Position numbers and translations under genes: made by a program. Source: Octadecabacter sp. B2R22 (GTDB lineage Bacteria; Pseudomonadota; Alphaproteobacteria; Rhodobacterales; Rhodobacteraceae). From it: a stretch of 64,000 nt of DNA. The notes below the pieces were generated by a model that saw nothing but the letters and a program-made list of their open reading frames with translations, did not search any database and had not been told where the DNA came from. Below, piece after piece: positions 1 through 9,492 of the stretch (position 1 is its first letter; every line of letters begins with the position of its first letter). The stretch lies in contig NZ_JAHKQJ010000010.1 of assembly GCF_018861045.1 (NCBI RefSeq), positions 654,000 to 717,999 of the forward strand. Direction: 5' to 3'.

Positions 1-337
1 GCGCATAGGCCCGCCCCGTTGGAGTGACGGCGGTTTCCATCGCGTCCACATCCATGTTGAAATGTTCAACCTCGACGGTCTCCATCATCTCTTGTGTTTG
101 CTGGACCAACATATGTCTTAGCGTCAAAGGCCGCAAACCACCCTGTTCGGCGATGTAAGCGATAATTGGCTCTGGCATAAAACCGATAACGGCGGCCATG
201 TCGTTCGCTTCAAAAGCGGCGTCAAACATGGCTGCCAAACCTGCGATCTGGCGTTGGTCGCTATCCTCAAGGGATTGCGCGAAAAGCGCCGCAGTTGAGT
301 GTGCGACAAAGATGAATGCTATCCATAACGTTCTCAT
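1..337 (-). CDS. Exported hypothetical protein, 3' end cut by the window edge
   Basis: The frame stays open from an ATG at 337 to the left edge, so the C-terminus is missing. The first 20 or so residues (MRTLWIAFIFVAHSTAALFA) look like a signal peptide with cleavage near AxA, followed by SLEDSDQRQ. The visible mature part is helical and acidic, with no motif I recognise. The start overlaps the stop of the upstream 70-residue gene as ATGA, which supports both the start and co-transcription. A secreted or periplasmic location is inferred; the function is unknown. Confidence 0.65.
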   Translation of the reverse strand, partial: MRTLWIAFIFVAHSTAALFAQSLEDSDQRQIAGLAAMFDAAFEANDMAAVIGFMPEPIIAYIAEQGGLRPLTLRHMLVQQTQEMMETVEVEHFNMDVDAMETAVTPTGRAYA

Positions 338-546
338 TTTTTGCGCGCCTCCAGCTCGGAATTAAACAGACGCAAACGGTGGCCGAATGTGTCTTCGTCG
401 ATGACGGAATCAAAGTTCTCAAACAGAAACGATAAGGCCTCTCCCTCATCCAGTCCTGCTTCTTTGGCGAAGCGTTTCAGGCGGCGATAACCGTCTTCGG
501 TCATGGCACAGGGAAAACGGCGGGTTAGGCGAAAGCGTTTGGGCAT
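334..546 (-). CDS. Small basic hypothetical protein, 70 aa
   Basis: The protein is 70 residues with a basic N-terminus (MPKRFRLTRRF) followed by MTEDGYRRLKRFAKEAGLDE, a pattern that resembles the helix pair of ribbon-helix-helix DNA-binding proteins. An AGAGG ribosome binding site lies about 5 bases before the ATG. Its stop overlaps the next start (ATGA), so it forms a two-gene unit with the truncated exported protein. The ribbon-helix-helix resemblance is weak and no function is assigned. Confidence 0.55.
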   Translation of the reverse strand: MPKRFRLTRRFPCAMTEDGYRRLKRFAKEAGLDEGEALSFLFENFDSVIDEDTFGHRLRLFNSELEARKK

Positions 547-567
547 GAGACCTCTAATATAGGAATT

Positions 568-592
568 GAAAGGGGCGGATTTAACCCGCCCC
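568..592 (-). terminator. Putative terminator after the acyl-CoA dehydrogenase gene
   Basis: A 7-bp perfect GC stem (GGGGCGG/CCGCCCC, 572-578 with 586-592) has a 7-base loop and lies 9 bases past the dehydrogenase stop. On the minus strand it is followed only by TTTC, so termination may be partial and could let some transcript reach the 70-aa gene. Confidence 0.5.
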
Positions 593-601
593 CCTCAAAG
601 C

Positions 602-2380
602 TTAGAAGCTCGCGGCGTCCAATGCCATCACCGTTTCGGATCCAGTGTTGATCCGTGCAAGGTGCATAGCGGTCGCAAGCAGTTGGCGTGCCATGTAGTA
701 GCGGCCCGTTGCGATCTTGGACTCGTGGAATTCTGTGTCCGTGTCGCCAGCAGCCAGTGCATCCATGGAGGCCTTCGCCATCCGTGCCCACATCAGACCA
801 AAACAAACGTGACCCATCATGTGCATGAAGTCATAAGACCCAGCCAACGCGTCGTTCGGGTTCTTCATACCGTTCTGCATGAAATACATGCCTGCGGCTT
901 GCAGATCCTTGGAGGCTGCTTTCAGCGGCTCAAGGAAGTCACGATCAAAGGCCTCATTGCCTTTGTTTTCGCTGATGTAGTCTTTGATCATGGCAAAGAA
1001 GGCCATTACGTGTTTGCCACCATCTTGCGCCAATTTACGGCCCACAAGGTCAAGCGCCTGAACGCCGTTAGCGCCTTCATAGATCATCGCGATACGGGCA
1101 TCGCGGGCATATTGGGACATGCCGGATTCCTCAATATAGCCGTGGCCACCCCAAACTTGCTGGGCTGCGACTGCGTATTCGAACCCTTTGTCGGTCAGGA
1201 AGCCTTTGATGACAGGTGTCATCAGGGAAATCAGACCTTCGGCGGCTTCGTCATCTAGTTTGTTAGCCCGATCGATCAGGGTGGTTCCCCAATAGGTCAG
1301 CGCACGTGCGCCTTCGACGAAGGACTTTTGATCCATCAGGTTGCGGCGGATATCTGGGTGAACGATCAGCGGATCAGCAGGGCCGTCAGGATTCTCAACA
1401 CCTGTCACGGCGCGCCCTTGAAGGCGGTCGTTCGCGTAGGAAACCGCGTTTTGATAGGCGATCTCGGCCTGTGCGTAGCCCTGAAGGCCAACGCCCATCC
1501 GTGCTTCGTTCATCATTACGAACATCGCGCGCATACCTTTGTGCATCTCACCGATGAGATACCCTTCGGCGTTGTCGTAGTTCATCACACAGGTCGCATT
1601 GCCGTGAATGCCCATTTTTTCTTCGATCTTGCCGACTTCAACGCCGTTGCGATCACCCAAAGAACCGTCGTCGTTGACGATGAACTTTGGCACGATGAAC
1701 AGGCTGACGCCTTTGATGCCATCAGGGCCACCCGGGATTTTCGCCAGAACAAGGTGGATGATATTGTCGGCCATGTCGTGGTCGCCGGCCGAGATGAAAA
1801 TCTTCGTGCCGGAAATCTTGTAGCTGCCATCCTCTTGGGGGTCAGCTTTGGTGCGCATCAGGCCCAGATCAGTCCCGCAGTGAGGTTCGGTCAGGTTCAT
1901 GGTGCCCGTCCATTCACAGGTCACCATTTTCGGCAGGAATTTTGCTTTTTGTTCGTCCGAGCCATGCACATGGATGGCGCTATAGGCCCCATGTGTCAGA
2001 CCTTGATACATCTGGAACGCCATATTGGCGCTGACCAGCATTTCTTGGGCCGCTGTGTGCATGATATAGGGCAGGCCTTGGCCGCCATATTCAGGATCAC
2101 AGTCCATGGCGGTCCAGCCGCCGTCTTTCATCTGTTGGAACGCTTCAAGGAAACCTTTGGGTGTGCGAACAACGCCGTTTTCAAGAACACAGCCTGCTGT
2201 GTCGCCCACTTCGTTAAGAGGCAAGAGAACCTCTTTTGCCACTTTGCCGGCTTCTTCCAGAACAGCGCTGGTGAAATCGCGATCAAGATCCTCATAGCCT
2301 GGGATGTCTTGCTCTGACACATTCAGCACGTTGTGCAGAATGAATTGCATGTCCTTGGTAGGCGCATTGTAGATAGGCAT
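602..2380 (-). CDS. Acyl-CoA dehydrogenase, DmdC-like (3-methylmercaptopropionyl-CoA dehydrogenase family)
   Basis: This 592-aa FAD flavoprotein belongs to the long acyl-CoA dehydrogenase group with a C-terminal extension, to which the DMSP-demethylation enzyme DmdC belongs. The FAD-binding and middle domain occupy roughly residues 30-280 ([27 protein letters not shown]). The catalytic C-terminal helical domain follows. Glu435 in [15 protein letters not shown] sits where the catalytic base of this family is expected. The extra all-helical domain (about 460-592) separates it from the usual 380-aa enzymes. It lies 40 bases downstream of a MerR gene on the same strand, suggesting an operon in which MerR controls acyl-CoA oxidation. 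The substrate could be methylmercaptopropionyl-CoA or another short or branched acyl-CoA; dmdB and dmdD are not in the window. Confidence 0.85.
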   Translation of the reverse strand: MPIYNAPTKDMQFILHNVLNVSEQDIPGYEDLDRDFTSAVLEEAGKVAKEVLLPLNEVGDTAGCVLENGVVRTPKGFLEAFQQMKDGGWTAMDCDPEYGGQGLPYIMHTAAQEMLVSANMAFQMYQGLTHGAYSAIHVHGSDEQKAKFLPKMVTCEWTGTMNLTEPHCGTDLGLMRTKADPQEDGSYKISGTKIFISAGDHDMADNIIHLVLAKIPGGPDGIKGVSLFIVPKFIVNDDGSLGDRNGVEVGKIEEKMGIHGNATCVMNYDNAEGYLIGEMHKGMRAMFVMMNEARMGVGLQGYAQAEIAYQNAVSYANDRLQGRAVTGVENPDGPADPLIVHPDIRRNLMDQKSFVEGARALTYWGTTLIDRANKLDDEAAEGLISLMTPVIKGFLTDKGFEYAVAAQQVWGGHGYIEESGMSQYARDARIAMIYEGANGVQALDLVGRKLAQDGGKHVMAFFAMIKDYISENKGNEAFDRDFLEPLKAASKDLQAAGMYFMQNGMKNPNDALAGSYDFMHMMGHVCFGLMWARMAKASMDALAAGDTDTEFHESKIATGRYYMARQLLATAMHLARINTGSETVMALDAASF

Positions 2381-2420
2381 AGTGGTGGTTTCCTCCCTTG
2401 GTGTCCTCAGAAGAGGGGCG

Positions 2421-2822
2421 TCAGCCCGTCAACTTCTGAGGTTGGTCTAGTTTAGCAAGCCGAGCGGCTCCCCAATCCATTTGTGTTTTCAGCTCTTCAA
2501 TGGCCTCGACCAGTTCAGAGCGCTGTGCTTCCATGTCGGCGAGGTGTTTTTGGGCCAACAGATAGGTTTCGCGCAGCTGTGTTTCTTGTGTGTCGTCCAT
2601 GTAGTACAGATCAAGAAGTTGACGAATTTCTTCGAGGCTGAACCCAAAACGCTTGCCGCGCATGATCAGCTTCAAACGTGCACGATCGCGTTTGGAATAC
2701 AGTCGCTTCTGGCCTTCACGGACAGGAAACAACAATTCCTTGGCTTCGTAGAACCGAAGCGTTCGTGGCGTTACATCGAATTCATCACACATCTGACGAA
2801 TGGTCATAGTATCTTCTAACAT
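2421..2822 (-). CDS. MerR-family regulator upstream of the acyl-CoA dehydrogenase
   Basis: The protein is 133 aa from the chosen ATG. An AGGGAA ribosome binding site lies 6 bases upstream; an ORF reaching 2882 exists but has no such site. The N-terminal winged helix reads [20 protein letters not shown], the typical MerR helix-turn-helix, followed by [24 protein letters not shown] coiled-coil dimerisation helix spans about 75-115. There are no metal-ligand cysteines, so it is not a metal sensor. It resembles MerR regulators that sit beside branched-chain or fatty acyl-CoA degradation genes in proteobacteria (LiuR type). It is presumably co-transcribed with the dehydrogenase 40 bases downstream. 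Confidence 0.85.
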   Translation of the reverse strand: MLEDTMTIRQMCDEFDVTPRTLRFYEAKELLFPVREGQKRLYSKRDRARLKLIMRGKRFGFSLEEIRQLLDLYYMDDTQETQLRETYLLAQKHLADMEAQRSELVEAIEELKTQMDWGAARLAKLDQPQKLTG

Positions 2823-2888
2823 CTCGTTTCCCTTATTGCGGCGCGTCTGCCGCGACATGGGGGTATTCACCCCACCATACAATCAATA

Positions 2889-2918
2889 TTGACGCGAACG
2901 TAAACGTAACGCCGCGTC
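2889..2918. promoter_or_regulatory. Candidate MerR operator/promoter dyad
   Basis: An inverted repeat GACGCG...CGCGTC (2891-2896, 2913-2918) frames the near-palindrome ACGTAAACGT (2898-2907). It lies about 70 bases upstream of the first MerR start. Such dyads in the promoter spacer are the usual MerR targets, but the promoter boxes are not clear here. Confidence 0.35.
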
Positions 2919-3288
2919 ATGAGTTCACCTGACGAAAGGTTAAGTACTTTTGTACAACCCAAAGAGGTTTCCTAAGAGGGAAGAAGGTGGGGGAATTCCC
3001 CCTAAGCCCCGTTAATATGTGGTTATGGACAAGAAAAACCGATCTTCAACCAGATGGAAATGCATTCTTCAGATGTAAGTGATTGTGCAACCTTGAGTTT
3101 AGCGCATTGCAAATACAGGAAAAAACCTGTGCCGTGGTGTGGCTCTATTTGTATTCTTGAGGTGCGCGCACCGCGGTCGGGGGCAAGTTTGTTACCCTAC
3201 GTCACTTTCGTTAGCGCAAACAGCTAGCCAAGAGTAACGCAAGACATCTTTGTCATCCGAACTGGAGGAACATTGATTCTCGCTCGAG
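2919..3288. other. Gene-free spacer between the two MerR genes
   Basis: No gene with a ribosome binding site was found. The stretch holds three small inverted repeats: GGGGGAATTCCCCC (2989-3002), ACAGG-A6-CCTGT (3115-3130) and GGTGCGCGCACC (3161-3172). It would carry the 3' end of the second MerR transcript and upstream control sites of the first. I see no small RNA I can support. Confidence 0.4.
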
Positions 3289-3657
3289 TTATACAAAAGT
3301 TTTGCTGGTTTCTTCGCGCAATTTCATCAGCTCGTTGATCGTGTCATCTAGTTGTTCGCGTTGCTCACGTAACTCTACCAATTGGCGGTCAGCCAGCTCA
3401 CACCATGTTCGCATTTGCGCTTCGTTTCCTTCATGTTCGTAGATCATCAGCCATTGACGGATGTCTTCCAAAGGAAAGCCAAACTTTCGCCCCCGCATGA
3501 TCAGCGTCATCCGCGCAAGCTCCTTAGCCCCGTAAAATCGTGACCGTCCCTCGCGTTCAGGCGACAGCAGTTCGATGTATTCATAATAGCGCAACGTGCG
3601 CGGGGTCACGTCAAACTTTGCACACATTTCTTTGAACGTCAGACGGGGCTCTGTCAT
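3289..3657 (-). CDS. Second MerR-family regulator, paralogue of its neighbour
   Basis: The protein is 122 aa. The ATG at 3657 is preceded by AGGAG at 6 bases, so the longer open frame to 3834 is rejected; it would also overlap the divergent thioesterase start. The helix-turn-helix ([19 protein letters not shown]) and the following LIMRGRKFGFPLEDIRQWL closely match the MerR protein at 2421-2822, pointing to a tandem duplication. The C-terminal helix is rich in Leu, Glu and Arg, as in MerR dimers. It is divergent from the thioesterase-MATE operon and is a plausible regulator of that operon or of itself. Confidence 0.85.
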   Translation of the reverse strand: MTEPRLTFKEMCAKFDVTPRTLRYYEYIELLSPEREGRSRFYGAKELARMTLIMRGRKFGFPLEDIRQWLMIYEHEGNEAQMRTWCELADRQLVELREQREQLDDTINELMKLREETSKTFV

Positions 3658-3793
3658 CGGGTGCTCCTTTAGTACGTCAATCATACGACGACCTTGCTGG
3701 CAGGGCAACGATTTGCACGCGCTCTGCCGAAGAATGCATAGTGACATTGATTTCGCCCTTGTGTCGTAAGGCAAGGCGGGGTTCAAAAGGCTC

Positions 3794-4231
3794 ATGAGCA
3801 ATGAACGCCAAACAAAAATCGCGACCCAGTTCATTGGCGCGATTCCTTATTCCCGTACGCTAGGGATGACCCTGACCGAAATCGGAGACGGGCGCGCAAC
3901 GATCACAATGCCCTACGATGACCGCCTTGTCGGTGACCCAGAAACGGGTGTTATCGCTGGCGGCGCGGTGTCTGCGTTAATGGATACCTGTGCCGGTGCG
4001 GCTGTCATGGTTCATGAAAGCCAACCCATCGGGACGGCGACACTGGATTTGCGAATTGATTACATGCGCCCAGCAAAACCGGGGGACATGATCTCGGCCA
4101 TTGCCGAGTGCTATCACGTGACGCGCTCGGTGGCCTTTGTGCGGGTGACCGCAACAGACGCAGACGAGAGCCGCCCCGTGGCGACAGCAACAGGCGCTTT
4201 CACAATACAGACTGCAAAGGCGGCCGAGTGA
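3794..4231 (+). CDS. PaaI-family hot-dog thioesterase 1
   Basis: This 145-aa single hot-dog domain matches the PaaI/YbgC-like thioesterases that hydrolyse acyl- or aryl-CoA. The family core is visible: GVIAGGAVSALMDTCAGAAV (helix with the catalytic acidic residue), then TATLDLRIDYMRPAKPGDMI. It is the first gene of a three-gene overlapping run. A purine-rich AAGG sits only 3 bases before the ATG, so translation initiation looks weak. Its substrate is unknown. Confidence 0.85.
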   Translation: MSNERQTKIATQFIGAIPYSRTLGMTLTEIGDGRATITMPYDDRLVGDPETGVIAGGAVSALMDTCAGAAVMVHESQPIGTATLDLRIDYMRPAKPGDMISAIAECYHVTRSVAFVRVTATDADESRPVATATGAFTIQTAKAAE

Positions 4232-4713
4232 TGAAACGCCCAGAACCTGTTCAAGCCGTCAAGCAACGCCGCGATGCGGCCTTACAATCTTTGCTGGAGG
4301 GTGTTCCTTACATCCAATTCATGGGCTTTCGGTTTGATCGTCGGGGCGACGAGTTGACCGGTGTAATGCCCTATCAAGACATGCTGATCGGCAACCCGAT
4401 GCTGCCTGCCTTGCATGGTGGCGCAACCGCGGCCTTCTTGGAAACCACCGCGATTGTCGAACTCAGTTGGGCGATGATGTGGAACAGGATGGAAGCAGGT
4501 GAAGACGTCACCGGTTTGCGCCTGCCAAAAACGATCGACTTTACCGTTGATTACCTCCGGACAGGATTGCCACGCGATGCTTATGCCCGCGCGACAGTAA
4601 ACAGATCTGGTCGCCGCTACGCCAGCGTTCATGTCGAAGCTTGGCAAGACAACCGGACACGCCTTTTTGCTCAAGCGACGGGGCACTTCTTGATGCCCTC
4701 TATAGATGACTGA
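4231..4713 (+). CDS. PaaI-family hot-dog thioesterase 2
   Basis: The protein is 160 aa from the ATG that overlaps the previous stop by one base (TGATG); a longer frame starts at 4108 inside the previous gene and is not credible. The hot-dog core is MLPALHGGATAAFLETTAIVEL followed by KTIDFTVDYLRTGLPRDAYARA. The two thioesterases are only distantly alike, so they may form a heteromer or act on different acyl-CoAs. It is translationally coupled to its neighbours. Confidence 0.85.
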   Translation: MKRPEPVQAVKQRRDAALQSLLEGVPYIQFMGFRFDRRGDELTGVMPYQDMLIGNPMLPALHGGATAAFLETTAIVELSWAMMWNRMEAGEDVTGLRLPKTIDFTVDYLRTGLPRDAYARATVNRSGRRYASVHVEAWQDNRTRLFAQATGHFLMPSIDD

Positions 4714-6028
4714 GCAGCCCCAATCTCTGACCCATCGCCGTATTCTCAATATTGCGGTGCCGGTCGTGCTGGCCAATGTGACGGTTCCGATCCTCGGGTT
4801 GGTGGATACGGGCGTCGTCGGCCAAATGGGCGAAGCCGCCCCAATCGCTGCCGTGGGGATTGGCGCGCTGATCCTGACGGGGTTTTATTGGATCTTCGGG
4901 TTCTTGCGCATGGGCACGACGGGGTTTGCCGCCCAAGCGATTGGGGCAGGGGATGCGGTTGAAAACGCGACCATTCTGATCCGCGCCCTAGCAATTGCGG
5001 CTTTGGGTGGTTTGGCGATTTTCGCGTTGCAATGGCCGTTGTTTTCGTTTGGATTTTGGCTGTCCCCCGCGAGTGGTGAGGTCGAGAACCTCGCGCGTAT
5101 GTACATGAGTGTCCGTGTTTGGTCGGCTCCGTTCCTGATCGCGACCTATGCGATCACAGGCTGGTTGGTCGCCGCTGAACGCACCCGCGATGTGCTGGTC
5201 ATTCAGCTAGTAATGAATGGTGTGAACATCGGCTTGGACCTGCTGTTCGTGCTGGGCTGGGGCTGGGGTGTAGAGGGGGTGGCCGTTGCCACCGTTATCG
5301 CCGAGATCGCAGGCTGCGGGTTGGGCCTGTGGTATTGTCGAGCGGCGTTTCAGGGTGCCCCGTGGCAGGACCGTGCGCGTCTGCTTGATCCAGCAAAGCT
5401 GCGCCGCTTTGCGTCCGTAAATGCGGATATCTTGATCCGATCCCTATTCTTGCAAGCGATCTTCATGTCGTTTCTGTTTTTCGCAGCCCGCTACGGGGAT
5501 GTGCGATTGGCCGCGACGCATATTTTGCTCCAATTCCTGACGCTGACGGCCTACGCCATGGATGGCTTTGCCTTTGCGGCTGAAACCTTGGTCGGGCAGG
5601 CGATGGGGGCCGGTCGACGGGCGGTGTTTCGGCGCGCGTCTGTGATGGTGTCCATCTGGTGTTTTGGCACCGGCGTTGCCTTGGCCGCGATGTTCGGGAT
5701 GTTTGGTGGGCAGATCATCGACTGGATGACAACGGCCCCTGACGTGCGTCTTGTTGCACGCGAATTTTTGTTTTTCATGGCGCTGACGCCGCTGATTTCA
5801 GCGGCACCGTTTATGATGGATGGTATTTTCATCGGCGCGACCCGCACCCGTGACATGCGTAATATGATGGCGCTGTCGACGGTGATCTATTTCGCGGCAG
5901 CGCTCGCCTTGATGCCATTGTTTGAAAGCCACGGGTTGTGGATTGCGTTGCTGATCAGCTTTGCGGCGCGCGGGGGGACGCTGGCGTGGAAATACCCTGC
6001 CTTGGAAAGCTCGATCGGAACGGATTAA
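4706..6028 (+). CDS. MATE-family multidrug/Na+ antiporter
   Basis: This 440-aa membrane protein has about 12 hydrophobic segments in two similar halves. The first opens with RRILNIAVPVVLANVTVPILGLVDTGVVGQ, the recognisable MATE N-terminal helix, related to the DinF subgroup. It likely exports cationic or organic compounds in exchange for Na+ or H+. It overlaps the second thioesterase by 8 bases and is probably translated from the same mRNA. The gene converges with the ArsC-like gene, overlapping by 4 bases. Confidence 0.9.
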   Translation: MTEQPQSLTHRRILNIAVPVVLANVTVPILGLVDTGVVGQMGEAAPIAAVGIGALILTGFYWIFGFLRMGTTGFAAQAIGAGDAVENATILIRALAIAALGGLAIFALQWPLFSFGFWLSPASGEVENLARMYMSVRVWSAPFLIATYAITGWLVAAERTRDVLVIQLVMNGVNIGLDLLFVLGWGWGVEGVAVATVIAEIAGCGLGLWYCRAAFQGAPWQDRARLLDPAKLRRFASVNADILIRSLFLQAIFMSFLFFAARYGDVRLAATHILLQFLTLTAYAMDGFAFAAETLVGQAMGAGRRAVFRRASVMVSIWCFGTGVALAAMFGMFGGQIIDWMTTAPDVRLVAREFLFFMALTPLISAAPFMMDGIFIGATRTRDMRNMMALSTVIYFAAALALMPLFESHGLWIALLISFAARGGTLAWKYPALESSIGTD

Positions 6029-6360
6029 ATAATCCCCAGAACGGATTCGGGCGGGCGACCAATCGCAGCCTTGTCGTCGGTAATCAAAATGGGCCGTTCG
6101 ATGAGGATCGGGTTGGCGACCATGGCGGCGATCAGGGCGTCCTCATCCGCTGCACCCAGGCCCAGTTCCTTAAACAGTTTTTCACCTTTGCGCATCATCG
6201 CGTCTGCCGTCACGCCAAGGGCGTTGCGCACGGCGATGATTTCAGCCGCGCTTGGCGCTTCTTTCAGATATAGGCGCACGGCAGGTTGATGACCTGCGTC
6301 TTGCAGCAGCTTCAATGTCTCGCGGGATTTGGTGCAGCGTGGGTTGTGCCAAAGGATCAT
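6025..6360 (-). CDS. ArsC-like arsenate reductase (glutaredoxin-dependent family)
   Basis: The protein is 111 aa with a thioredoxin-like fold of the ArsC/Spx/YffB superfamily. The catalytic Cys is in the N-terminal [13 protein letters not shown], and the family arginines are seen in [10 protein letters not shown] and IGRPPES. The ATG at 6360 overlaps the pyrD stop (ATGA) and has GAGGAG 8 bases upstream; a GTG 9 bases earlier would sit on that site. No arsR or arsenite pump is nearby, so a general redox role is possible. Confidence 0.8.
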   Translation of the reverse strand: MILWHNPRCTKSRETLKLLQDAGHQPAVRLYLKEAPSAAEIIAVRNALGVTADAMMRKGEKLFKELGLGAADEDALIAAMVANPILIERPILITDDKAAIGRPPESVLGII

Positions 6361-7403
6361 GACAACCACTCCTCTTTTGCAGTGCCCACCGCGTCTGCGA
6401 CATTGGCGAATCCATCACGCGCCAAAAGGTCATCCAGCCCTTGCGCGATGTCGCCCGCCAGTGAGATGCCGCCATAAACCAGAGCGGTGTAGAACTGCAC
6501 AGCTGAGGCGCCGGCACGGATTTTGGCGTATGCCTGTTCGGCAGAACCGATGCCACCAACGCCGATCAAAGGAACGTCCGTTAGGGTGCTGAGCTTTGCC
6601 AATATACGCGTTGATTTCTCAAACAAAGGTTGACCAGACAGTCCGCCGCCTTCGCTTTTATGGGCGTTGATTAAACCGTCGCGGGACAGGGTCGTGTTTG
6701 TGGTGATGACGGCGGAAATACCTGAGGTGTTGGCCACCTCTGCAACGTCCGCCAAATCCGCGTCGGTCAAGTCCGGCGCGATTTTGAGGAAGATCGGGAT
6801 GCCCGTTGTGTTGGCCGCCATGACCCCCGCCAGCAACGCCGCAAGCGCGTCTTTGCCTTGCAGGTCGCGCAGCTTTTCGGTGTTGGGGGAGGAGACGTTG
6901 ACGGTCGCGAAATCCACATGCGGGCCGCAATGGGTCAGCACTTTGGCGAAATCCGCCGCGCGGTCTTCGCTGGTTTTGTTCGCCCCGAGGTTGAGGCCCA
7001 CGATGCGCCCGGCCGGGCGAGCCGCCAAGCGTTTTGCAATCGGCTCCATCCCCTGATTGTTAAACCCGAACCGGTTGATCGCGGCTTCGTCTTCGGTCAG
7101 GCGGAACAGGCGCGGGCGCGGGTTGCCCTCTTGCGGCAGCGGCGTCGCGGCCCCGACCTCAAGAAAGCCAAAACCGGTGCGCCCAAGGGCGGCCAAAGCG
7201 GTGGCGTTTTTGTCAAAGCCAGCGGCCAGACCGACGGGGTTGGGCAGATCGAGCCCCGCGACCGTGCAGCGCAATCGATCAGCTGTCACAGCGCCGCCGT
7301 GTGGGCCAAGCCCCGTGTTAAGCGCCTTGAGCGCAAGGCCATGGGCGGTTTCAGGGTCAAAGGCACGAAGGGCGCGCAGCCCGATTTGTTCGAGTGCTTT
7401 CAT
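6357..7403 (-). CDS. pyrD: Dihydroorotate dehydrogenase (quinone), class 2
   Basis: This 348-aa FMN enzyme oxidises dihydroorotate to orotate with quinone in pyrimidine synthesis and is peripheral to the inner membrane. Class 2 features are the N-terminal amphipathic helix region (residues 1-40) followed by [16 protein letters not shown] and [25 protein letters not shown]. The loop [11 protein letters not shown] and the FMN-phosphate site [30 protein letters not shown] are intact. It overlaps the upstream DUF952 gene and the downstream arsC-like gene by 4 bases each, so the three form one transcript. Confidence 0.96.
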   Translation of the reverse strand: MKALEQIGLRALRAFDPETAHGLALKALNTGLGPHGGAVTADRLRCTVAGLDLPNPVGLAAGFDKNATALAALGRTGFGFLEVGAATPLPQEGNPRPRLFRLTEDEAAINRFGFNNQGMEPIAKRLAARPAGRIVGLNLGANKTSEDRAADFAKVLTHCGPHVDFATVNVSSPNTEKLRDLQGKDALAALLAGVMAANTTGIPIFLKIAPDLTDADLADVAEVANTSGISAVITTNTTLSRDGLINAHKSEGGGLSGQPLFEKSTRILAKLSTLTDVPLIGVGGIGSAEQAYAKIRAGASAVQFYTALVYGGISLAGDIAQGLDDLLARDGFANVADAVGTAKEEWLS

Positions 7404-7735
7404 GAGAAATCCAAGCTGTGTTTGCCATTCACAAGCGGCATCGGGCGGGCCCAGATAACCTCATGGCGCTGCATGGGGCGGTTGTAGATGTGGGGAAATT
7501 CAGCGCCGCCGCGCGACACTTCCCAGACCAGATCATCACCAAAGGTTGCGGCGTCCAGCGCGGCCAGCATCAGTCCTTGGGCGCCTGCGAAATGCTTGTC
7601 CGCGGTCTCTTGGGCCTGATCGGCGGCTGAGGTGTGGATGTAGCCATCGGCCAGATCAATCGGCGCACCTTGGAAGGTTCCAGATTGGTCCAGTTCGGCC
7701 CATTGCTCGGCGGTCAGTATTTTATAGATCAACAT
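7400..7735 (-). CDS. DUF952 family protein
   Basis: The protein is 111 aa from the ATG in [15 protein letters not shown]; the open frame continues upstream to 7777 without support. It matches the DUF952 family, with conserved [23 protein letters not shown] and [21 protein letters not shown]. The fold is related to ADP-ribosyl-processing domains and the biochemical role is unknown. It is the first gene of the DUF952-pyrD-arsC unit, a common arrangement in alphaproteobacteria as far as I recall. Confidence 0.85.
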   Translation of the reverse strand: MLIYKILTAEQWAELDQSGTFQGAPIDLADGYIHTSAADQAQETADKHFAGAQGLMLAALDAATFGDDLVWEVSRGGAEFPHIYNRPMQRHEVIWARPMPLVNGKHSLDFS

Positions 7736-7882
7736 GGCTCCGAAGTGCCGCCCATTTAGGCAAACGTCAAGTGTCATGGCCCTGTCATCAGGCGACGCTA
7801 CGCCAACTTGGTCGCTTGTGCTTTGACTCTTGGACCCGACTCAACCCAAGCTGGCGCCAGAAACTAACAGGGAGCTAATAAT

Positions 7883-9454
7883 ATGCTTACAAAACTTCTT
7901 TCAACAACGGCCGCGTTCACAGTGATCGCAGGGTCCGCAGCCGCAGATTACACGCTGCACATCATTCACATCAACGATCTGCACAGCCGGATTGAACCGA
8001 TCAGCAAATACGATGGCACATGCAGCACCGAAGACAATGCTGCGGGCGAGTGCTTTGGTGGTGTTGCGCGTGTCGCGACAATGATCAACCAGCTGCGCGA
8101 AGAGCTTGCGGGCGAGAACGTGATCGTTCTGGATGCTGGCGATCAGTACCAAGGGTCCTTGATGTACACGACGTACAAAGGCGACGTCGAAATCGAAATG
8201 ATGAACGAGATTGGCTTTGATGTCATGGCCGTGGGCAACCACGAATTTGACGACGGCGACGAAGGTCTCGCGAAATTGGCGAGCGGCGTCGATTTCCCTG
8301 TCATCTCTGGCAACATCGACGTGAGTCAATCCAACATCCTTGCTGGCCTTGTGGACAACCATGTTGTTCTTGAAGTTGGCGGTGAGCAGATCGGCATCGT
8401 ATCCGCTTTGGCTGTTGATACGGTTGAGACGTCCTCACCGTCTGATGCCGTCATCTTTACGCCCGAGATCGAGAGCTTGTCCGCTGATGTTGCAATACTG
8501 ACGGACGCCGGTGTGACGAAAATCATCGCGTTGAACCACGTTGGAGTAACGCATGATCTGGCAATTGCGGAAGCGGTTGAGGGTCTAGATGCTGTTGTGG
8601 GGGGTCACTCGCACACGTTGTTCTCCAACACGGAAGAGGGTGCATATGCCTATCCGACAATGGCTGGCGATGTGCCTGTTGTGCAGGCCTACGCCTATTC
8701 CAAATACGTCGGTCACCTGACGCTAACGTTTGATGATGACGGCAATGTCACCCAAGCGACCGGCGACACCATTTTGCTGGATGCCTCTGTTGCAGAAGAC
8801 GAAGCCATTGTTGCGCGGGTTGCGGAACTGGCCGGTCCTGTTGAGGAAATGAAGAACGAAGTTGTCGCTGAAAGCACAGCGGTCATCGAAGGGACGCGAG
8901 AAGTCTGCCGTGCGATGGAATGCGCGATGGGTAACCTTGTTGCGGATGCGATGCTTGATCGTGTTGCTGATCAGGGCGCTGTTGCCGCGATCCAGAACGG
9001 TGGCGGCGTGCGTGCCTCTATCGATGATGGTGAAGTGACGATGGGCGAAGTCCTGACAGTGCTTCCGTTCCAGAACACTCTAGCGACATTCGAAACAACA
9101 GGTGCCAACCTGATTGCCGCTCTTGAGAACGGTGTTGGCCAAGTCGAAGAAGGCGCAGGCCGTTTCCCGCAGGTTGCTGGGATCACGTTCACCATCGATT
9201 TGGGTGCAGAACCAGGCAGCCGCGTTAGCGAAGTCATGATCGCGGGTGCGCCCGTGGACGAAGCCGCGACTTACCTGATGGTTACAAACAACTACGTGCG
9301 TAACGGTGGCGACGGCTATTCCATGTTCGAGGATGCGCCAAACGCCTACGATTTTGGCCCAGGTCTGGAACGCGTTGTTGCAGATTATCTGAGCGCGCAA
9401 GGCCCATACACGCCTTACACAGACGGCCGTATTACTGTGAAAGCTGCCGAATAA
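7883..9454 (+). CDS. Periplasmic 5'-nucleotidase / UshA-type metallophosphatase
   Basis: This 523-aa exported enzyme is preceded by GGGAG 8 bases before the ATG. The signal peptide ends near residue 21 (GSAAA-DYT). The N-terminal calcineurin-like domain shows the metal motifs HINDLHSR, DAGDQYQGS, GNHEFD and GGHSHT. The C-terminal 5'-nucleotidase domain shows QNGGGVRASI and YVRNGGDGYSMF. It would dephosphorylate nucleotides or sugar nucleotides in the periplasm to supply phosphate and nucleosides. A single gene, it ends at a clear terminator. Confidence 0.93.
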   Translation: MLTKLLSTTAAFTVIAGSAAADYTLHIIHINDLHSRIEPISKYDGTCSTEDNAAGECFGGVARVATMINQLREELAGENVIVLDAGDQYQGSLMYTTYKGDVEIEMMNEIGFDVMAVGNHEFDDGDEGLAKLASGVDFPVISGNIDVSQSNILAGLVDNHVVLEVGGEQIGIVSALAVDTVETSSPSDAVIFTPEIESLSADVAILTDAGVTKIIALNHVGVTHDLAIAEAVEGLDAVVGGHSHTLFSNTEEGAYAYPTMAGDVPVVQAYAYSKYVGHLTLTFDDDGNVTQATGDTILLDASVAEDEAIVARVAELAGPVEEMKNEVVAESTAVIEGTREVCRAMECAMGNLVADAMLDRVADQGAVAAIQNGGGVRASIDDGEVTMGEVLTVLPFQNTLATFETTGANLIAALENGVGQVEEGAGRFPQVAGITFTIDLGAEPGSRVSEVMIAGAPVDEAATYLMVTNNYVRNGGDGYSMFEDAPNAYDFGPGLERVVADYLSAQGPYTPYTDGRITVKAAE

Positions 9455-9492
9455 GGCACCGACTAAGTTGCGGGTTTATCCCATGACTTTGG

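Noticed and set aside
566..1258. Long open frame on the plus strand opposite the acyl-CoA dehydrogenase
   Set aside because: It is a shadow of the high-GC coding strand; its translation is Cys/His-rich with no domain, and the opposite frame is a clear enzyme.
1328..2317. 329-codon plus-strand frame opposite the same gene
   Set aside because: Antisense shadow with no ribosome binding site or recognisable motif.
3658..3834. Extended N-terminus for the second MerR protein
   Set aside because: It overlaps the divergent thioesterase start and lacks a ribosome binding site, while AGGAG precedes the ATG at 3657.
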